A stretch of 64,000 bases of DNA from JALYNX01 sp040902845 (GCA_040902845.1 JBBDWM010000016.1:62001-126000), one strand, 5' to 3'; shown: positions 1 to 9,342, counted from the stretch's first letter. The notes: generated from the sequence alone by a model not told the origin. Numbers and translations: made by a program.

Positions 1-1
1 G

Positions 2-1837
2 GTGGCACTGGTGCCCGAAGCGTTGCTGCCGACGGTGACTCTCTCCCTGGCGATCGGGGCGCAGCGGATGGCCCGACATAATGCACTGGTTCGGCGGCTG
101 GAAGCGGTGGAAACCCTGGGCTCCACCACCTTCATCTGCACCGACAAGACCGGAACCATCACCCAGAATCGGATGGCGGTGGTCAAGGTATGGACCCCGA
201 TCGGCACTGCCACCATCGATGGAATCGGTTACGAGCCAGAGGGCCGGGTAGAGAGCACTTCTCCTCAGGTTTTGGCCATGGTCAGGGATGTGGCGCGGGC
301 CGGGCGACGCTGCTCAACCGGGCGCGCCGTGTTCCAGGATTCCACGTGGGTGGCAGTAGGCGATCCAATGGAGGCGGCCCTCGACGTTCTCGCCCGAAGG
401 GTCGGGGTGGGGATCGACCAGGATGGGACGGCCGATCCCGACCGGCGCCGCTATCCCTTCGATGCTCGACGCCGCCGCATGTCGGTGCTGACAACCCGTT
501 ATCTGTATGTGAAGGGTGCTCCCGATGCCGTTTTTCCGGTCTGCACCAACGCCACTCAGGAGGCTTTCGAGGCTCTCCAGGATCTAACCCGCAAAGGCCT
601 CAGGGTTCTCGCGGTGGCTGCCCGCCCCGCAGTCGACGACGTTCCCATGGACATTGATGCAGTGGAACGAGATTTGACCCTTTGGGGGTTGATCGGTCTC
701 GAAGATCCCCCTCGGCCGGGGGCGGCCGCCTCGATCGCTTCCTGTCGGAAGGCCGGTCTCAATATTGCTTTGGTCACCGGCGACCATCCCGACACCGCGA
801 AAGCTATCGCCGACGAAGTCGGCTTGTCCCTGCCTGGGGCCCCAACCCTCACCGGGCGCCAGCTCCCTGCAGACGAGGCCCTACTGGCAGCGCTGGTCGA
901 TCACGACGGGGCGGTGATCAGCCGGGTGACTCCTGAGGACAAGCAACGGATCGCCCGGGCCCTGCAGAGTCGCGGCCACGTTGTCGCCATGACCGGGGAC
1001 GGCGTCAACGACGGGCCCGCCCTGCGAGAAGCCGATATCGGTGTGGCGATGGGGCGAACCGGCACCGATGTCGCTCGCGAGGCCGCCGACCTGGTGCTCC
1101 TCGACGACGACCTGGCCACCATCGTCGCAGCCATCGCCCAGGGACGAGCCACGTTCGCCAACGCCCGCCGCTTCCTCACGTATCACTTGACCGATAACGT
1201 GGCCGAGCTGACACCTTTCCTGATATGGGCTCTGTCTGCGAACCACATCCCTCTCGCACTGGGAATCCTCCAGATCCTCGCCCTCGACATCGGCACCGAC
1301 ACCTTTTCCGCAACTGCTTTGGGCGCCGAGCCGACCCACCCCCACCTTTCCGAGGACCGTCCCAACACCGGGCGACTGCTCGATCGCAAGGTCGCGTTCC
1401 GCGCTTTCGGCTTGCTCGGGCCCATCGAGGCGCTCGCAGAGATGGCCGCCTTCTTCGCGGTATTCCTCGCTGCAGGGTGGCGACCTGGTGAGGCCTTTCC
1501 TACGAATGTCATCCCGGCAGCGTCGGGAGCGGCCTTCGCCACCGTGGTCCTTGCCCAGACCGCCAACGCCTTTGCCTGCCGAAGCACAGTCCGCCCGGTA
1601 TGGAGGCTGTCGTTTTGGGGCAACCGGTTGTTGATCATCGGAGCCGGCACCGGGCTCGCCCTGGCCGCCGTGTTTCTGTTCGTTCCTTCTGTGGCTGGGC
1701 TACTCGAGCATGAGGGCCCCACCGGGCCGGGGTGGTTGATCGCCCTGACGTCGATCCCGCTGCTCCTGATGGCGGACGGCGTCCACAAATGGATCATTCG
1801 AAGGAGGTCGAGCACCCACCTCGTCGGCGACGTCTGA
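2..1837 (+). CDS. P-type cation-transporting ATPase, C-terminal part (5' end outside window)
   Basis: The frame is open from the left edge, so about 250-300 N-terminal residues (actuator domain and first membrane helices) are missing. The visible part begins in the M4 region with PEALLPTVTLSLAIG. It then has the phosphorylation motif DKTGT (Asp at about residue 48 of the visible part), a nucleotide-binding domain, the hinge motif TGDGVND near residue 330, and a membrane C-terminus from about residue 400. This order matches P2-type ATPases of the calcium/cation class, which pump cations across the plasma membrane at the cost of ATP. The PEALLP variant of the usual PEGLP motif leaves the ion unassigned. 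The gene ends with TGA at 1837. No partner gene is visible downstream on the same strand. Confidence 0.9.
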   Translation: MALVPEALLPTVTLSLAIGAQRMARHNALVRRLEAVETLGSTTFICTDKTGTITQNRMAVVKVWTPIGTATIDGIGYEPEGRVESTSPQVLAMVRDVARAGRRCSTGRAVFQDSTWVAVGDPMEAALDVLARRVGVGIDQDGTADPDRRRYPFDARRRRMSVLTTRYLYVKGAPDAVFPVCTNATQEAFEALQDLTRKGLRVLAVAARPAVDDVPMDIDAVERDLTLWGLIGLEDPPRPGAAASIASCRKAGLNIALVTGDHPDTAKAIADEVGLSLPGAPTLTGRQLPADEALLAALVDHDGAVISRVTPEDKQRIARALQSRGHVVAMTGDGVNDGPALREADIGVAMGRTGTDVAREAADLVLLDDDLATIVAAIAQGRATFANARRFLTYHLTDNVAELTPFLIWALSANHIPLALGILQILALDIGTDTFSATALGAEPTHPHLSEDRPNTGRLLDRKVAFRAFGLLGPIEALAEMAAFFAVFLAAGWRPGEAFPTNVIPAASGAAFATVVLAQTANAFACRSTVRPVWRLSFWGNRLLIIGAGTGLALAAVFLFVPSVAGLLEHEGPTGPGWLIALTSIPLLLMADGVHKWIIRRRSSTHLVGDV

Positions 1838-2170
1838 GGTTGGCCCTTGACGGGCCATGCGAGGTGTCGTCAGCCGTTCGCGCTTGCTCGAAACGACAGC
1901 CTCACGAGTGATCTCCCTGATGCTTTGGGGGGTTCACCGCGGGCGATCGTGGAACTCCAATTGCCCTGGCGGCCTTCCTCTCACGACTCGGGGCTAGGCC
2001 CCACGAGAGCTCTATGACCCTGGAGATAGTGCCCGACCTGGCGCCTCCTCGAGCTCGCCTGAACCCACCGTATCTGCGTGAGGGGCTGAGGGTGATCGCC
2101 CGGACCCGGAAGGGGGCGGCCTTTCGGCCACCCCCCTTCGCAGGGCTCCGGACGTTTGAGAGAGGCTTCG
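1838..2170. other. Intergenic region between convergent genes
   Basis: This is 333 bp between the end of the ATPase and the end of the leftward secreted-protein gene. No convincing reading frame is present. It holds two short hairpins, one near 1987-2006 (CTCGGGGC against GCCCCACGAG) and a stronger one at 2109-2139. They are plausible transcription ends for the two convergent genes. Confidence 0.5.
2109..2139 (-). terminator. Hairpin, possible terminator of the TadE/TadG-like operon
   Basis: An inverted repeat pairs GAAGGGGG-CGGCC with GGCC-A-CCCCCCTTC around a TTTC loop. It lies about 30 bp beyond the stop of the leftward gene at 2171. There is no clear T-run, so its role as a Rho-independent terminator is uncertain. 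Confidence 0.4.
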
Positions 2171-2947
2171 TCAGTTGTTATGACCCGGAGCAGATCCAGA
2201 CTTGCCGGGGGAATCGGGTTCGCCTGCGTTGTCGGGCTTGCCGGCGTGGTCGGGCCTTCCATTCGCCTCATCGTTCCCGTCCTCCCCGTTATCGGTTGCC
2301 TTGTCCGCCTTCTCACAGTCAGTTTCGATGGACGTGAAGTCGATGACACCGGTGTCATCGGCCAGGACCGACTCGAAGTCGGGGTCTTCACCGGCCTTGA
2401 CCTGCTGCTCTCCCTTGCCCAGGTCGGACTGGGCGAGATAACGGACGACACAGCCACGACCGGCGCCGTCGTAAAGACTGTTGAACAGCCTCATAAACAT
2501 GCCGTGGTTGACCTGGCCCTCCGGTCCGGAGACCTCGCCACCGCTCAGACCACACTCGCCGTCGGCACCGTTGTATACGACCGGGGCGCCGGCCGGCTCC
2601 AGACCCTCGGCCAACTCCTCCTCGGGGCGATCGGGGAAGGAGACGACCCCGGCCTCGTCCTGGAGATTGTTCACCGGGATGACGCCCTCGTCTGTGGGCT
2701 CTCCGTAGGTGGCGGTCAGCGGGCCGTTTTCCAGACTGCAGTCATAGAGCCAGTCGAGCGCGGTGAGATTCCACGCGAGAACGCGATTGATGATGTCGTA
2801 GCCGAAGTTGAACAGTGTGTTCGGGGTCTGTTCGGCATCCGTCTCTTCCGGCTCGGCGGCAACTTCGCTCGCCCAGGCAACCCCGGAGCCGACGAGGAGC
2901 CCGATCAGGACAACGACTCCAATTCCGGGCCTCTTCAGTTTTCGCAT
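2171..2947 (-). CDS. Secreted hypothetical protein with Pro/Gly-rich tail
   Basis: The protein is 258 aa. I chose the ATG at 2947 because GGAGGGA lies a few bases upstream and a clean signal peptide follows (MRKLKRPG, then the hydrophobic run IGVVVLIGLLVGSGVAWA). The longer in-frame extension upstream is Pro/Arg-rich and unlike a real N-terminus. The body is acidic, with several Cys residues (YDCSLENG, GECGLSGG, RGCVVRY) that could form disulfides outside the membrane. The last 40 residues carry a collagen-like run of DHAGKPDNAGEPDSPGKSG. I recognise no family. It is the last gene of a leftward group with the TadG-like and TadE-like genes, which suggests a role at the cell surface. Confidence 0.75.
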   Translation of the reverse strand: MRKLKRPGIGVVVLIGLLVGSGVAWASEVAAEPEETDAEQTPNTLFNFGYDIINRVLAWNLTALDWLYDCSLENGPLTATYGEPTDEGVIPVNNLQDEAGVVSFPDRPEEELAEGLEPAGAPVVYNGADGECGLSGGEVSGPEGQVNHGMFMRLFNSLYDGAGRGCVVRYLAQSDLGKGEQQVKAGEDPDFESVLADDTGVIDFTSIETDCEKADKATDNGEDGNDEANGRPDHAGKPDNAGEPDSPGKSGSAPGHNN

Positions 2948-3084
2948 CGATTCCCTCCAAGGTGGTCTGAATCCTTCACCCCTGTTATCGGTGGAAGGGG
3001 GGTTTGGGTTACTCAAGGCTCGCCTATCGGCCCCGGGACCGATGGCGACGAGAGCTGCATCCGACGAGGAGGCGGCCTTCGGAG

Positions 3085-4572
3085 CTAGAGAAACAGCTCG
3101 GGGTTGAACGGGTTGACCCCGCCGCCCGGTGGGGGGTTGCCGCGGAGCCCGCTGGGCAGGGCGGCGTCGGGGATGATGATCCCCGAGAGCTGGATCAGCT
3201 TCCAACTGCCGCCAGAGGAGAAAGTCGCCGGTTCACCGGGATGGAAGACGTCGGTGGTCCCGCCCTTCTTCCACCATGTGGCTTGAAGCCAGGTCGCTTT
3301 GAAACGCCAGATGTGCCGGGGCGCGCTGGTGCCGGAGGGCCATTCGTCTTCCCAGAACTGGGGCACGTATCCGAATCGGGGTGACTCGCCGAGGGTGTCG
3401 AGGAAGAGCTGGGCCGTGTGACTGCCGGCCACGAACTGGCTGAGACAGGCGCCGAGGTGCTCCCAGGAGTTGGGCTCGTCATCGACGCCGTCACCGTCCC
3501 AGTCCTGACGAGAATTGGTCGGGAACGGGTCGAAGGTGCCCCGCTCGCAGATGGCGGGCATACCCACGCTGAGGGCTGGATCGATGTACTCCCAGAGCGG
3601 CTTGTCGTCCAGCGGGTACCCGTGGACGTTTCGCTTGGGATTGCTGCCTTGTTGGAGCAGCGGATCGGTGAGGCCATGGGGGACGGGGCCGGTGGCCAGA
3701 CCCTCGGGGATCCCCTGGCTGATGCCGGTGAAGGTGTCCAAGGTGTCCGGGGTTCGCCCAGCGTCCATATTGGCACAGGTGTCCCGGACCTCGTTGGTCG
3801 CCAAACCGTCGGGATCGGGAATGATGCGATGGTCGATCCCGTAGGCGATGTTGACCGCGATCAGATCCGACTTGGGGCTCCCGGTGCAGTTTTGGTCCGG
3901 CCCGTCGGGCTGGGTTCCATAATGCGGGGAGTCGATGGCCCCAAAGTTGCCGGCGTCGGTCCCGTCACAGGGAGGCTCATTCAGACCGCCAGCGGTATCA
4001 CGGAGACAGACATGTGTGCCCTCACCGGCGCCCAACAGCAGGCCGAAGGGAAGGATGTGGCCGCGGCCCCGGGGCCCGATGTGGGCGATGGCGTCGGCGT
4101 TGGTCTGCAACTCGTCGACACCGAGGATCTTGCCAAAGGTGGTGTCGAACTCGAGATCTGGCAGGTTGACCCGGACATAACCGCCGGCGTCGAATGATAT
4201 GCAGTCGATGGTCGCCGTGCTCCATCCAGCCGGCGCCGCCGCCGGCTGGAAGTTGAAGCCACTGGCGTTGAGCGCTGCCCGCTCCGGGTCGGTGCATGCC
4301 TGCCACCGGGCCTGCCAATCGGCATTCGAGTAGGTGGCGATGACGTTACGCCGGGTGAAATCGAGGATCATGTCCCGGATCAGCGTGTTCGGCCCCAGGG
4401 TCTCGACGGCGCCGGCCATCACCCCGATGTCGGCCGCGGTCTGGTCCTGACGCCTTTCGTTGAACCCGACACTCAAGTCGATGGCGATGGCGGCGAACCC
4501 GATCAGAAGAAACAGCGACATCGCGATGATCAACGCGCTCGCCCCGCGCTCTGGGTCGAACCGTTTCAACAC
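3085..4572 (-). CDS. TadG-like pilus-assembly / surface protein
   Basis: The protein is 495 aa and starts with GTG at 4572. The N-terminus (ERGASALIIAMSLFLLIGFA) is the classic Tad-family leader: a short basic stretch, then a single hydrophobic helix that places the rest outside the membrane. Residues 30-60 (FNERRQDQTAADIGVMAGA) match the QxAADAAALAGA segment of TadG-like proteins. The long C-terminal domain has several Cys residues and a WDGDGVDDEPNSW stretch that resembles a calcium-binding loop. Its start overlaps the stop of the TadE-like gene by 7 bp, so the two are co-translated. No TadA ATPase or TadC platform is in this window. The product may be a surface or extracellular-matrix protein rather than part of a full pilus. 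Confidence 0.8.
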   Translation of the reverse strand: MLKRFDPERGASALIIAMSLFLLIGFAAIAIDLSVGFNERRQDQTAADIGVMAGAVETLGPNTLIRDMILDFTRRNVIATYSNADWQARWQACTDPERAALNASGFNFQPAAAPAGWSTATIDCISFDAGGYVRVNLPDLEFDTTFGKILGVDELQTNADAIAHIGPRGRGHILPFGLLLGAGEGTHVCLRDTAGGLNEPPCDGTDAGNFGAIDSPHYGTQPDGPDQNCTGSPKSDLIAVNIAYGIDHRIIPDPDGLATNEVRDTCANMDAGRTPDTLDTFTGISQGIPEGLATGPVPHGLTDPLLQQGSNPKRNVHGYPLDDKPLWEYIDPALSVGMPAICERGTFDPFPTNSRQDWDGDGVDDEPNSWEHLGACLSQFVAGSHTAQLFLDTLGESPRFGYVPQFWEDEWPSGTSAPRHIWRFKATWLQATWWKKGGTTDVFHPGEPATFSSGGSWKLIQLSGIIIPDAALPSGLRGNPPPGGGVNPFNPELFL

Positions 4573-5057
4573 GAGACCGGGGTAGCGTCGGTCGACCAGT
4601 CCTCGGAGTCCTGTTCGAGACGGAACTCGACCGTCGACGCGAGCGTGTCTGGCAAGAAGATCTCGATGAGCCCGACCCCGGACAGCGAGCCAAGGGTAGC
4701 GGTTACCTGGACGGTCCCGGTGTCACCGATGCTCCCGGTGGCCCCGTCCGTGAACTGCACGGTGACGTTGGAGGTGAGGTCCATGGCATCACAGGTAAGA
4801 TTGAGGAGAAACGTGTTGTCCCCGGTGTTGACGGCCGCGGCCCGTGCCCCCTCACGTGCTCCATGACGAACGTCGTTGAACTCGCCGAGCAGATACCCGA
4901 ACTCGATGATTCCGAGGAGAAGGAGGATGAGGAAGGGCACGAGCATCGCAAATTCGACGAGGCTGGCTCCGTCTTCGCCCCGAAAGCTGCCCGCGATATG
5001 CGACCGACGGGCAGGAGGACCGGCTAATGAAACCTGCACCTCGATGTAATCGCCCAA
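4566..5057 (-). CDS. TadE-like pseudopilin / pilus-assembly protein
   Basis: The protein is 163 aa. GEDGASLVEFAMLVPFLILLL is the TadE motif: a Glu at position 5 of a hydrophobic helix after a cleavable basic leader. It is followed by EFGYLLGEFNDVRHGAREGARAA, also typical. A beta-rich domain of about 100 aa with two Cys residues completes it. The start is uncertain: the longest frame begins with TTG at 5057, but a GTG at 5039 would shorten the long N-terminal extension. It heads a leftward operon with the TadG-like gene and the secreted protein. The 139 bp upstream (5058-5196) is shared with the divergent sigma-factor gene. Confidence 0.8.
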   Translation of the reverse strand: MGDYIEVQVSLAGPPARRSHIAGSFRGEDGASLVEFAMLVPFLILLLLGIIEFGYLLGEFNDVRHGAREGARAAAVNTGDNTFLLNLTCDAMDLTSNVTVQFTDGATGSIGDTGTVQVTATLGSLSGVGLIEIFLPDTLASTVEFRLEQDSEDWSTDATPVSC

Positions 5058-5196
5058 AGCAGGGGAGGGGATACTCGCTGGTCTGGGTCCAGCGAATCAT
5101 TGCTAAGGCCGTCGCTGTTTTGCCGATAACTGATGAAGGTCGTGAGCTTCAGGGTCATTACAGAGTTGTCGGAACGAATCGAGCCGAACTAGCGCC

Positions 5197-5748
5197 ATGT
5201 CTCTGGGAGAAAACTTCGAGTCGGCGCTGGACGCGGCCAAAGCAGGTGCCGACTGGGCCTGGGCCTCGCTCTACCGCGATCTCGCCGGCCCGGTGACCGG
5301 ATATCTGGCCAGCCGCGGTGCGCCGGAGCCCGAAGACCTGGCCGCAGAGACCTTCCTCCAGGTAGCCCGTAACATCCAGAGCTTCGAGGGAAGGGAGGAG
5401 GCGTTTCGATCGTGGGTCTTTGTGATCGCCCATCGTCGTCTCATCGACCAAAGACGAAAGAAGGGGCGCGAGCCCGAGTTCACCGCCCTGCCCGACGAAG
5501 TCCACCATCCGGGCGGGGACGTGGAAGGCGAAGCCCTGGATCGTCTGGTGACGGGCGAATTGAGGCTGGCCCTGGAGACACTCACCGACGATCAGCGTGA
5601 CGTTCTGGCCCTGCGCATCATCGGAAACCTGACCGTCGAAGAGACCGCCGAAGTCGTGGGAAAGCGGGTTGGGGCAGTCAAGGCCCTTCAGAGAAGAGGT
5701 CTGCTCGCCCTACGCGAACACCTCGACCAGGACCGAGTACCCAAGTGA
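5197..5748 (+). CDS. ECF-type RNA polymerase sigma factor
   Basis: The protein is 183 aa. Region 2 spans about residues 20-90 (AWASLYRDLAGPVTGYL, PEDLAAETFLQVARN, FRSWVFVIAHRRLIDQRRK). Region 4 spans about 125-178 (LTDDQRDVLALRIIGNLTVEETAEVV, a helix-turn-helix). There is no region 1 or 3, as expected for the extracytoplasmic-function class. The stop overlaps the GTG of the next gene by 4 bp, so it is coupled to a membrane protein that is probably its anti-sigma factor. It is divergent from the TadE-like operon, which is therefore a natural target. This link is inferred. Confidence 0.92.
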   Translation: MSLGENFESALDAAKAGADWAWASLYRDLAGPVTGYLASRGAPEPEDLAAETFLQVARNIQSFEGREEAFRSWVFVIAHRRLIDQRRKKGREPEFTALPDEVHHPGGDVEGEALDRLVTGELRLALETLTDDQRDVLALRIIGNLTVEETAEVVGKRVGAVKALQRRGLLALREHLDQDRVPK

Positions 5749-6671
5749 GCCGTTTCGACGATTACGAGGATGAGATGCTCACATCGACATTATCCGACCA
5801 GGACATCGAGCGGCTGCTCTCAGGAGCAAGACCCGAGAGCGACGAAGCATCCCGATTCGTTGTGTTTATCGATCTGATCCGCGCCGAAGGTGCCTATGCC
5901 CCGTCCGAGACGGTGCTGGCCCGGGTAGCGACCGAGGCGGCGAAGCTCGCCCGCACAACATCCTCCCCGAGCGTCGTGGCCGATCCCCGGCCACAAGGAC
6001 GATGGGCCGGATTGAGATTTCGGCCGCAACTCGCAGTCGCAGCCGTCGCAGTTCTCCTGCTTTGCGGCGCGACCGGTGTCGCGGTGGCCGCCAATTCCGC
6101 GGCGCCCGGTGACTTCCTGTACGGGATAGATCGCGCCCTGGAGAAGATCGGAATCGGTGCGGGCCATGGCCAGGAGCGACTGGACGAGGCGATTGTCCTG
6201 CTCTCCGAAGGCAAGGTGAGACAGGCGCTGAAACAAGCCGCGCAGGCCTTGGATGAGGCGGCGGGCGCGGCCGGGGGATTCGATGATCTCGAAGCGGCTC
6301 GCGTCGCACTCGTGGAGGCCGCCGGGAGGCTGCCGGAGACCAGCCCGGGCGATGTGAGCGAGCTGTTGGTCCGGGACAACGTGTCGACCCTTCTCGACTA
6401 CCTGAGGGAGAATCTTGGCAAACGGGTCGGAGCCGATGGGAATGAGTTCGGCCAGGGCGTGGCCGACCTGGCCCGTGGCATAACTTCTGAAGGGGATGAG
6501 GCCGATCCCACCCCAAAGCCGGCCGAGGACAACGGCAAGAACGACGACGGGGTCGGCGGTCCCCTAGAGGGCGCGCCCGGGAACGGCGACGGGGGGGAAA
6601 ATGGGGAGGGGAACGGCCCTCCCGATGAATCACCGTCCGGAACGGCTCCCGACCAGGGCGAGAAGCCCTAG
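5745..6671 (+). CDS. Membrane-anchored anti-sigma-like protein with DUF5667-like domain
   Basis: The protein is 308 aa and starts with GTG inside the sigma-factor stop (GTGA). Residues 1-80 are cytoplasmic and acidic. One membrane helix lies near residues 95-115 (LAVAAVAVLLLCGATGVAVAA). AAPGDFLYGIDRALEKIGIG follows, which resembles the start of the DUF5667 domain found on the outer side of such proteins. An Ala/Glu-rich helical region comes next. The tail (about 250-308) is a low-complexity Gly/Asn/Asp/Pro stretch. Position and topology argue for an anti-sigma factor, but no zinc-binding ASD motif (HxxxCxxC) is present, so direct sigma binding is unproven. Confidence 0.75.
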   Translation: MSRFDDYEDEMLTSTLSDQDIERLLSGARPESDEASRFVVFIDLIRAEGAYAPSETVLARVATEAAKLARTTSSPSVVADPRPQGRWAGLRFRPQLAVAAVAVLLLCGATGVAVAANSAAPGDFLYGIDRALEKIGIGAGHGQERLDEAIVLLSEGKVRQALKQAAQALDEAAGAAGGFDDLEAARVALVEAAGRLPETSPGDVSELLVRDNVSTLLDYLRENLGKRVGADGNEFGQGVADLARGITSEGDEADPTPKPAEDNGKNDDGVGGPLEGAPGNGDGGENGEGNGPPDESPSGTAPDQGEKP

Positions 6672-6960
6672 GGAGCCCAGACCCGTAGCACGGCCTCACC
6701 CCTCGGCGACAGGCGGCAGCCGGTCTCCAGACTCTCGGTCAGACCCGGCTCTTTCAGCTTCCCGACGTCGAGTTTGAACCCTTCTTGCCCCGCCGGACCG
6801 AATGCGCCAGGTCCTCGGCACGCACCCCCGGGTTCCCGGCGATCAGGCGCAGCGTCTGGGTGGTCCACGGGCCATGGCGGCTGATTGTGTCGAGACGGTC
6901 GAGACGGCGGTTGATCTCGGCAAGCCCCTGCTCGTCGGGGGGCGACTCTCTGAGCGTGAC
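6668..6960 (-). pseudogene. Frameshifted remnant of a small winged-helix-like regulator
   Basis: Two adjacent minus-strand frames together read as one protein. The first is INRRLDRLDTIS, then HGPWTTQTLRLIAGNPGVRA, then EDLAHSVRRGKKG. In the next frame it continues as FKLDVGKLKEPGLTESLETG and CRLSPRGEAVLRVWAP. The join falls at 6777-6783, where one extra or missing base would restore continuity. The pattern (helix, then a short DNA-binding-like segment ending in RLSPRG) resembles a small actinobacterial regulator family I know only as uncharacterised. No start codon fits the N-terminus, so the gene looks broken at both places. It stops 3 bp into the end of the anti-sigma-like gene and faces another truncated gene at 7030. 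Confidence 0.6.
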
Positions 6961-7029
6961 CCTCGGGTCTGACCATTCTGTACACGGCGACGATCCGGAC
7001 CTGACTGGATTCCGTGGAGGACATCCTGT

Positions 7030-9342
7030 TTGAGCAGCATCGCCCCGAGTGGTGTCGAAGCGGTATTGATCGGGACCAGGCCCGAGATCGCAGAGGACAC
7101 CATGCGGGAGTGCGCCGAACTGGGGATCAACCAGGTGTGGATGCACCGCTCCTTTGGCATAGGTAGCGTCTCTGATGCCGCCACCGAATACGGCCGGGAG
7201 CACGGCATCACGGTGATCGACGGAGGTTGTCCGTGCATGTTCGAACCCACCGCCGACGCCGGGCACAAAGCGATGCGGATCATGTTCACCCTCACCGGCA
7301 AGGTCCCCGAGAGGTGTGAGCTACCCGACAGCGAGAGGAGACAGATGGTCCGGGACAAGATCGAAGCGCTTTCTCCGCAGGGAACCTCTCGCGGGCTGCC
7401 CAATCAGGCGGAGAAAGACAGCAGGTCTCCGACAAGCTCGGTTCCGCCGGAGCGGTCGACCGTGCCCGAGGTCGCGGGCTTTGGTCGTTCGGCTTCGGCG
7501 AGCTCCGGCCGTGGGCCGAACCTGGGGATCCGGCGCCGGATCATGCTGTACGTGACAGCCGGACTCATGTTGATGTTCGGCGTGCTCATCTTCGCCGGTC
7601 TGCGCGCCCTCGAGCAGGCGACGGATCTCGTTTTCGAGGCTCGCCTCAGCACGGCGAAGAGTTTGGCGTTGACCCTCGAACGGGATCTGGTCCACGTGAC
7701 CGCCGACGTACATGGGTTTGCAAGCGATCTTGTCCGCGCGCCCGAGGGGCCCGTCCTCGACCGACTCGTGTCCAGCATGATGCGCCATCTTGCTTCGGAT
7801 TCGTTCACCTTCTTCGAATCGGACGGCATCCAAATGGTCGCTTCCGACGGGCGCAGGCTGACGGCGGCCGGTTCCCCGTTCGGGTTCGAGTTGCCCGATT
7901 CCGACGATCTGAAGGCCGGCGACTCCGAGGCCCGGATTCTCGGAGCGAGCGGTGATCCTTCCGAAGACCCGGGTTTCGCGACGATGGCGATCCATGTCGA
8001 GTCGATATCCGATCAATCCTGGGTGTTGGTGCATCTCTCCGCTCTCAACTCGGCACGACCGCTCGTTCTCGAGGACTACATGCAAAGCCGTGGCGCGAGT
8101 GAGGACCCGGTCTCGTCCGGGCCCGATGACTCGTATCACCTCGAGGTGATCGATCCCACGGGAAATGTCGCTTTGGGCATCGGGGGAGATGAGCGTCCCG
8201 GCCTACCGAGCCCCCATATGACCGCGATCGTCGAGCGCTCTCCGATGGTGGAACCGGTGGTGCTCCGGCACCTGGCCGACCCAGGATCGGAGGTCGGGGA
8301 CCACGTCATGGGTGTGGTGCCACTTCCGGACTTCGGACTCACCCTCATCCTCGAACAGCCGATCGATGTGGCTCTCGCTCTCCCGCTCCGCCTCAGACGG
8401 CAGTTGCTCCTGTGGAGCGCGGTGAGCTTCGCCGGGTCGTTGATGGTCGCCTGGGCAACCACGAGGGCGGTGGTCAGGCCGACTCAGCAGCTCACCTTCG
8501 CCGCAGAACGTATCGCGAGTGGTGATCTCGACAGTCCGATCGAAGTGACGGCGCGCGACGAGTTCAAGGTCCTTGCGGATCGGTTCGAATCGATGCGACA
8601 AGGTATCAAGAAGGCGTACGACGCCGTCGAGGTGGCCAATCAGGTGCTCGAAACCCGGGTCAAGGAGCGGACGGCCCGCCTCGGCACACTCCTTGCCGGG
8701 ATCATCTCGGCCCAGGAGGAGGAACGGGTGCGTCTTGCCCGCGAGCTACACGACGGGACGGCCCAGACTCTGGGGGCCCTGTCGATCGCTCTTGGCCGGG
8801 CGGCCGACACTGTCCCGGTCGAGTCCGGCGTCTCGTTCGACCAGCTCAGGAAGGCGCAGGAGATCGTCGGCCTGTTGTTGGAAGAGACCCGAAGGTTGAT
8901 CCTCGATCTGAGGCCGATGCTGCTCGACGACATGGGTTTGATCCCGGCCATCCGCTGGCACACCGAGTCGAGGCTCACAGCCACGGGCATCGAGGCGAGC
9001 TTCGAGGTCGACGCCCCACGCGAAAGGTTCCCGCCGCATGTCGAGACGGCGTTGTTCAGAATCGTCCAGGAGGCGATCAACAACGTCGCCAAGCACTCCG
9101 AGGCGAGCCGTCTCCGATTCAGCTTCTTCCACGCAGGCGACGTCATCCGTATCGTCGTCTCCGATGACGGCAAGGGATTCGACATGGACGCTTCCGGCGC
9201 AGGCGTCGTCGACGGACACGTCGGGCTCGCCGGGATGCGAGAGCGGGTGAGCCTTCTCGGCGGGAAGATGTCCGTTGTCTCCAAGCCCGGCATGGGCACC
9301 ACAGTGCGTGCCGAGATCCCTTTGATCGACTCGGGCAGGTGA
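7030..9342 (+). CDS. NarL/DegS-type sensor histidine kinase fused to a CoA-binding-domain fragment
   Basis: The frame is 770 aa from a TTG at 7030. Residues 9-93 (EAVLIGTRPEIAEDTMRECA, VWMHRSFGIGSVS, ITVIDGGCPCMFEPTADAGH) are the C-terminal two-thirds of a CoA-binding (Rossmann, YccU-like) protein. The first ~60 residues with the nucleotide loop are missing. A disordered linker follows. The kinase has TM1 at about 171-192, a periplasmic sensor region, TM2 at about 457-478, a HAMP segment, the phospho-acceptor motif RELHDGTAQ (His574) and a HATPase domain with FRIVQEAINN and DDGKGFD. A GTG at 7462 or ATG at 7345 could start the kinase alone. It is coupled to its response regulator by a GTGA overlap. 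Confidence 0.85.
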   Translation: MSSIAPSGVEAVLIGTRPEIAEDTMRECAELGINQVWMHRSFGIGSVSDAATEYGREHGITVIDGGCPCMFEPTADAGHKAMRIMFTLTGKVPERCELPDSERRQMVRDKIEALSPQGTSRGLPNQAEKDSRSPTSSVPPERSTVPEVAGFGRSASASSGRGPNLGIRRRIMLYVTAGLMLMFGVLIFAGLRALEQATDLVFEARLSTAKSLALTLERDLVHVTADVHGFASDLVRAPEGPVLDRLVSSMMRHLASDSFTFFESDGIQMVASDGRRLTAAGSPFGFELPDSDDLKAGDSEARILGASGDPSEDPGFATMAIHVESISDQSWVLVHLSALNSARPLVLEDYMQSRGASEDPVSSGPDDSYHLEVIDPTGNVALGIGGDERPGLPSPHMTAIVERSPMVEPVVLRHLADPGSEVGDHVMGVVPLPDFGLTLILEQPIDVALALPLRLRRQLLLWSAVSFAGSLMVAWATTRAVVRPTQQLTFAAERIASGDLDSPIEVTARDEFKVLADRFESMRQGIKKAYDAVEVANQVLETRVKERTARLGTLLAGIISAQEEERVRLARELHDGTAQTLGALSIALGRAADTVPVESGVSFDQLRKAQEIVGLLLEETRRLILDLRPMLLDDMGLIPAIRWHTESRLTATGIEASFEVDAPRERFPPHVETALFRIVQEAINNVAKHSEASRLRFSFFHAGDVIRIVVSDDGKGFDMDASGAGVVDGHVGLAGMRERVSLLGGKMSVVSKPGMGTTVRAEIPLIDSGR

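Noticed and set aside
3004..3384. Plus-strand frame over the intergenic gap between TadG-like and secreted-protein genes
   Set aside because: Most of it is antisense to the TadG-like gene, and no ribosome site precedes it.
2156..4197. Long plus-strand frames opposite the TadG-like and secreted-protein genes
   Set aside because: They are mirror frames of genes with clear signal peptides and TadE/TadG motifs; they lack family features.
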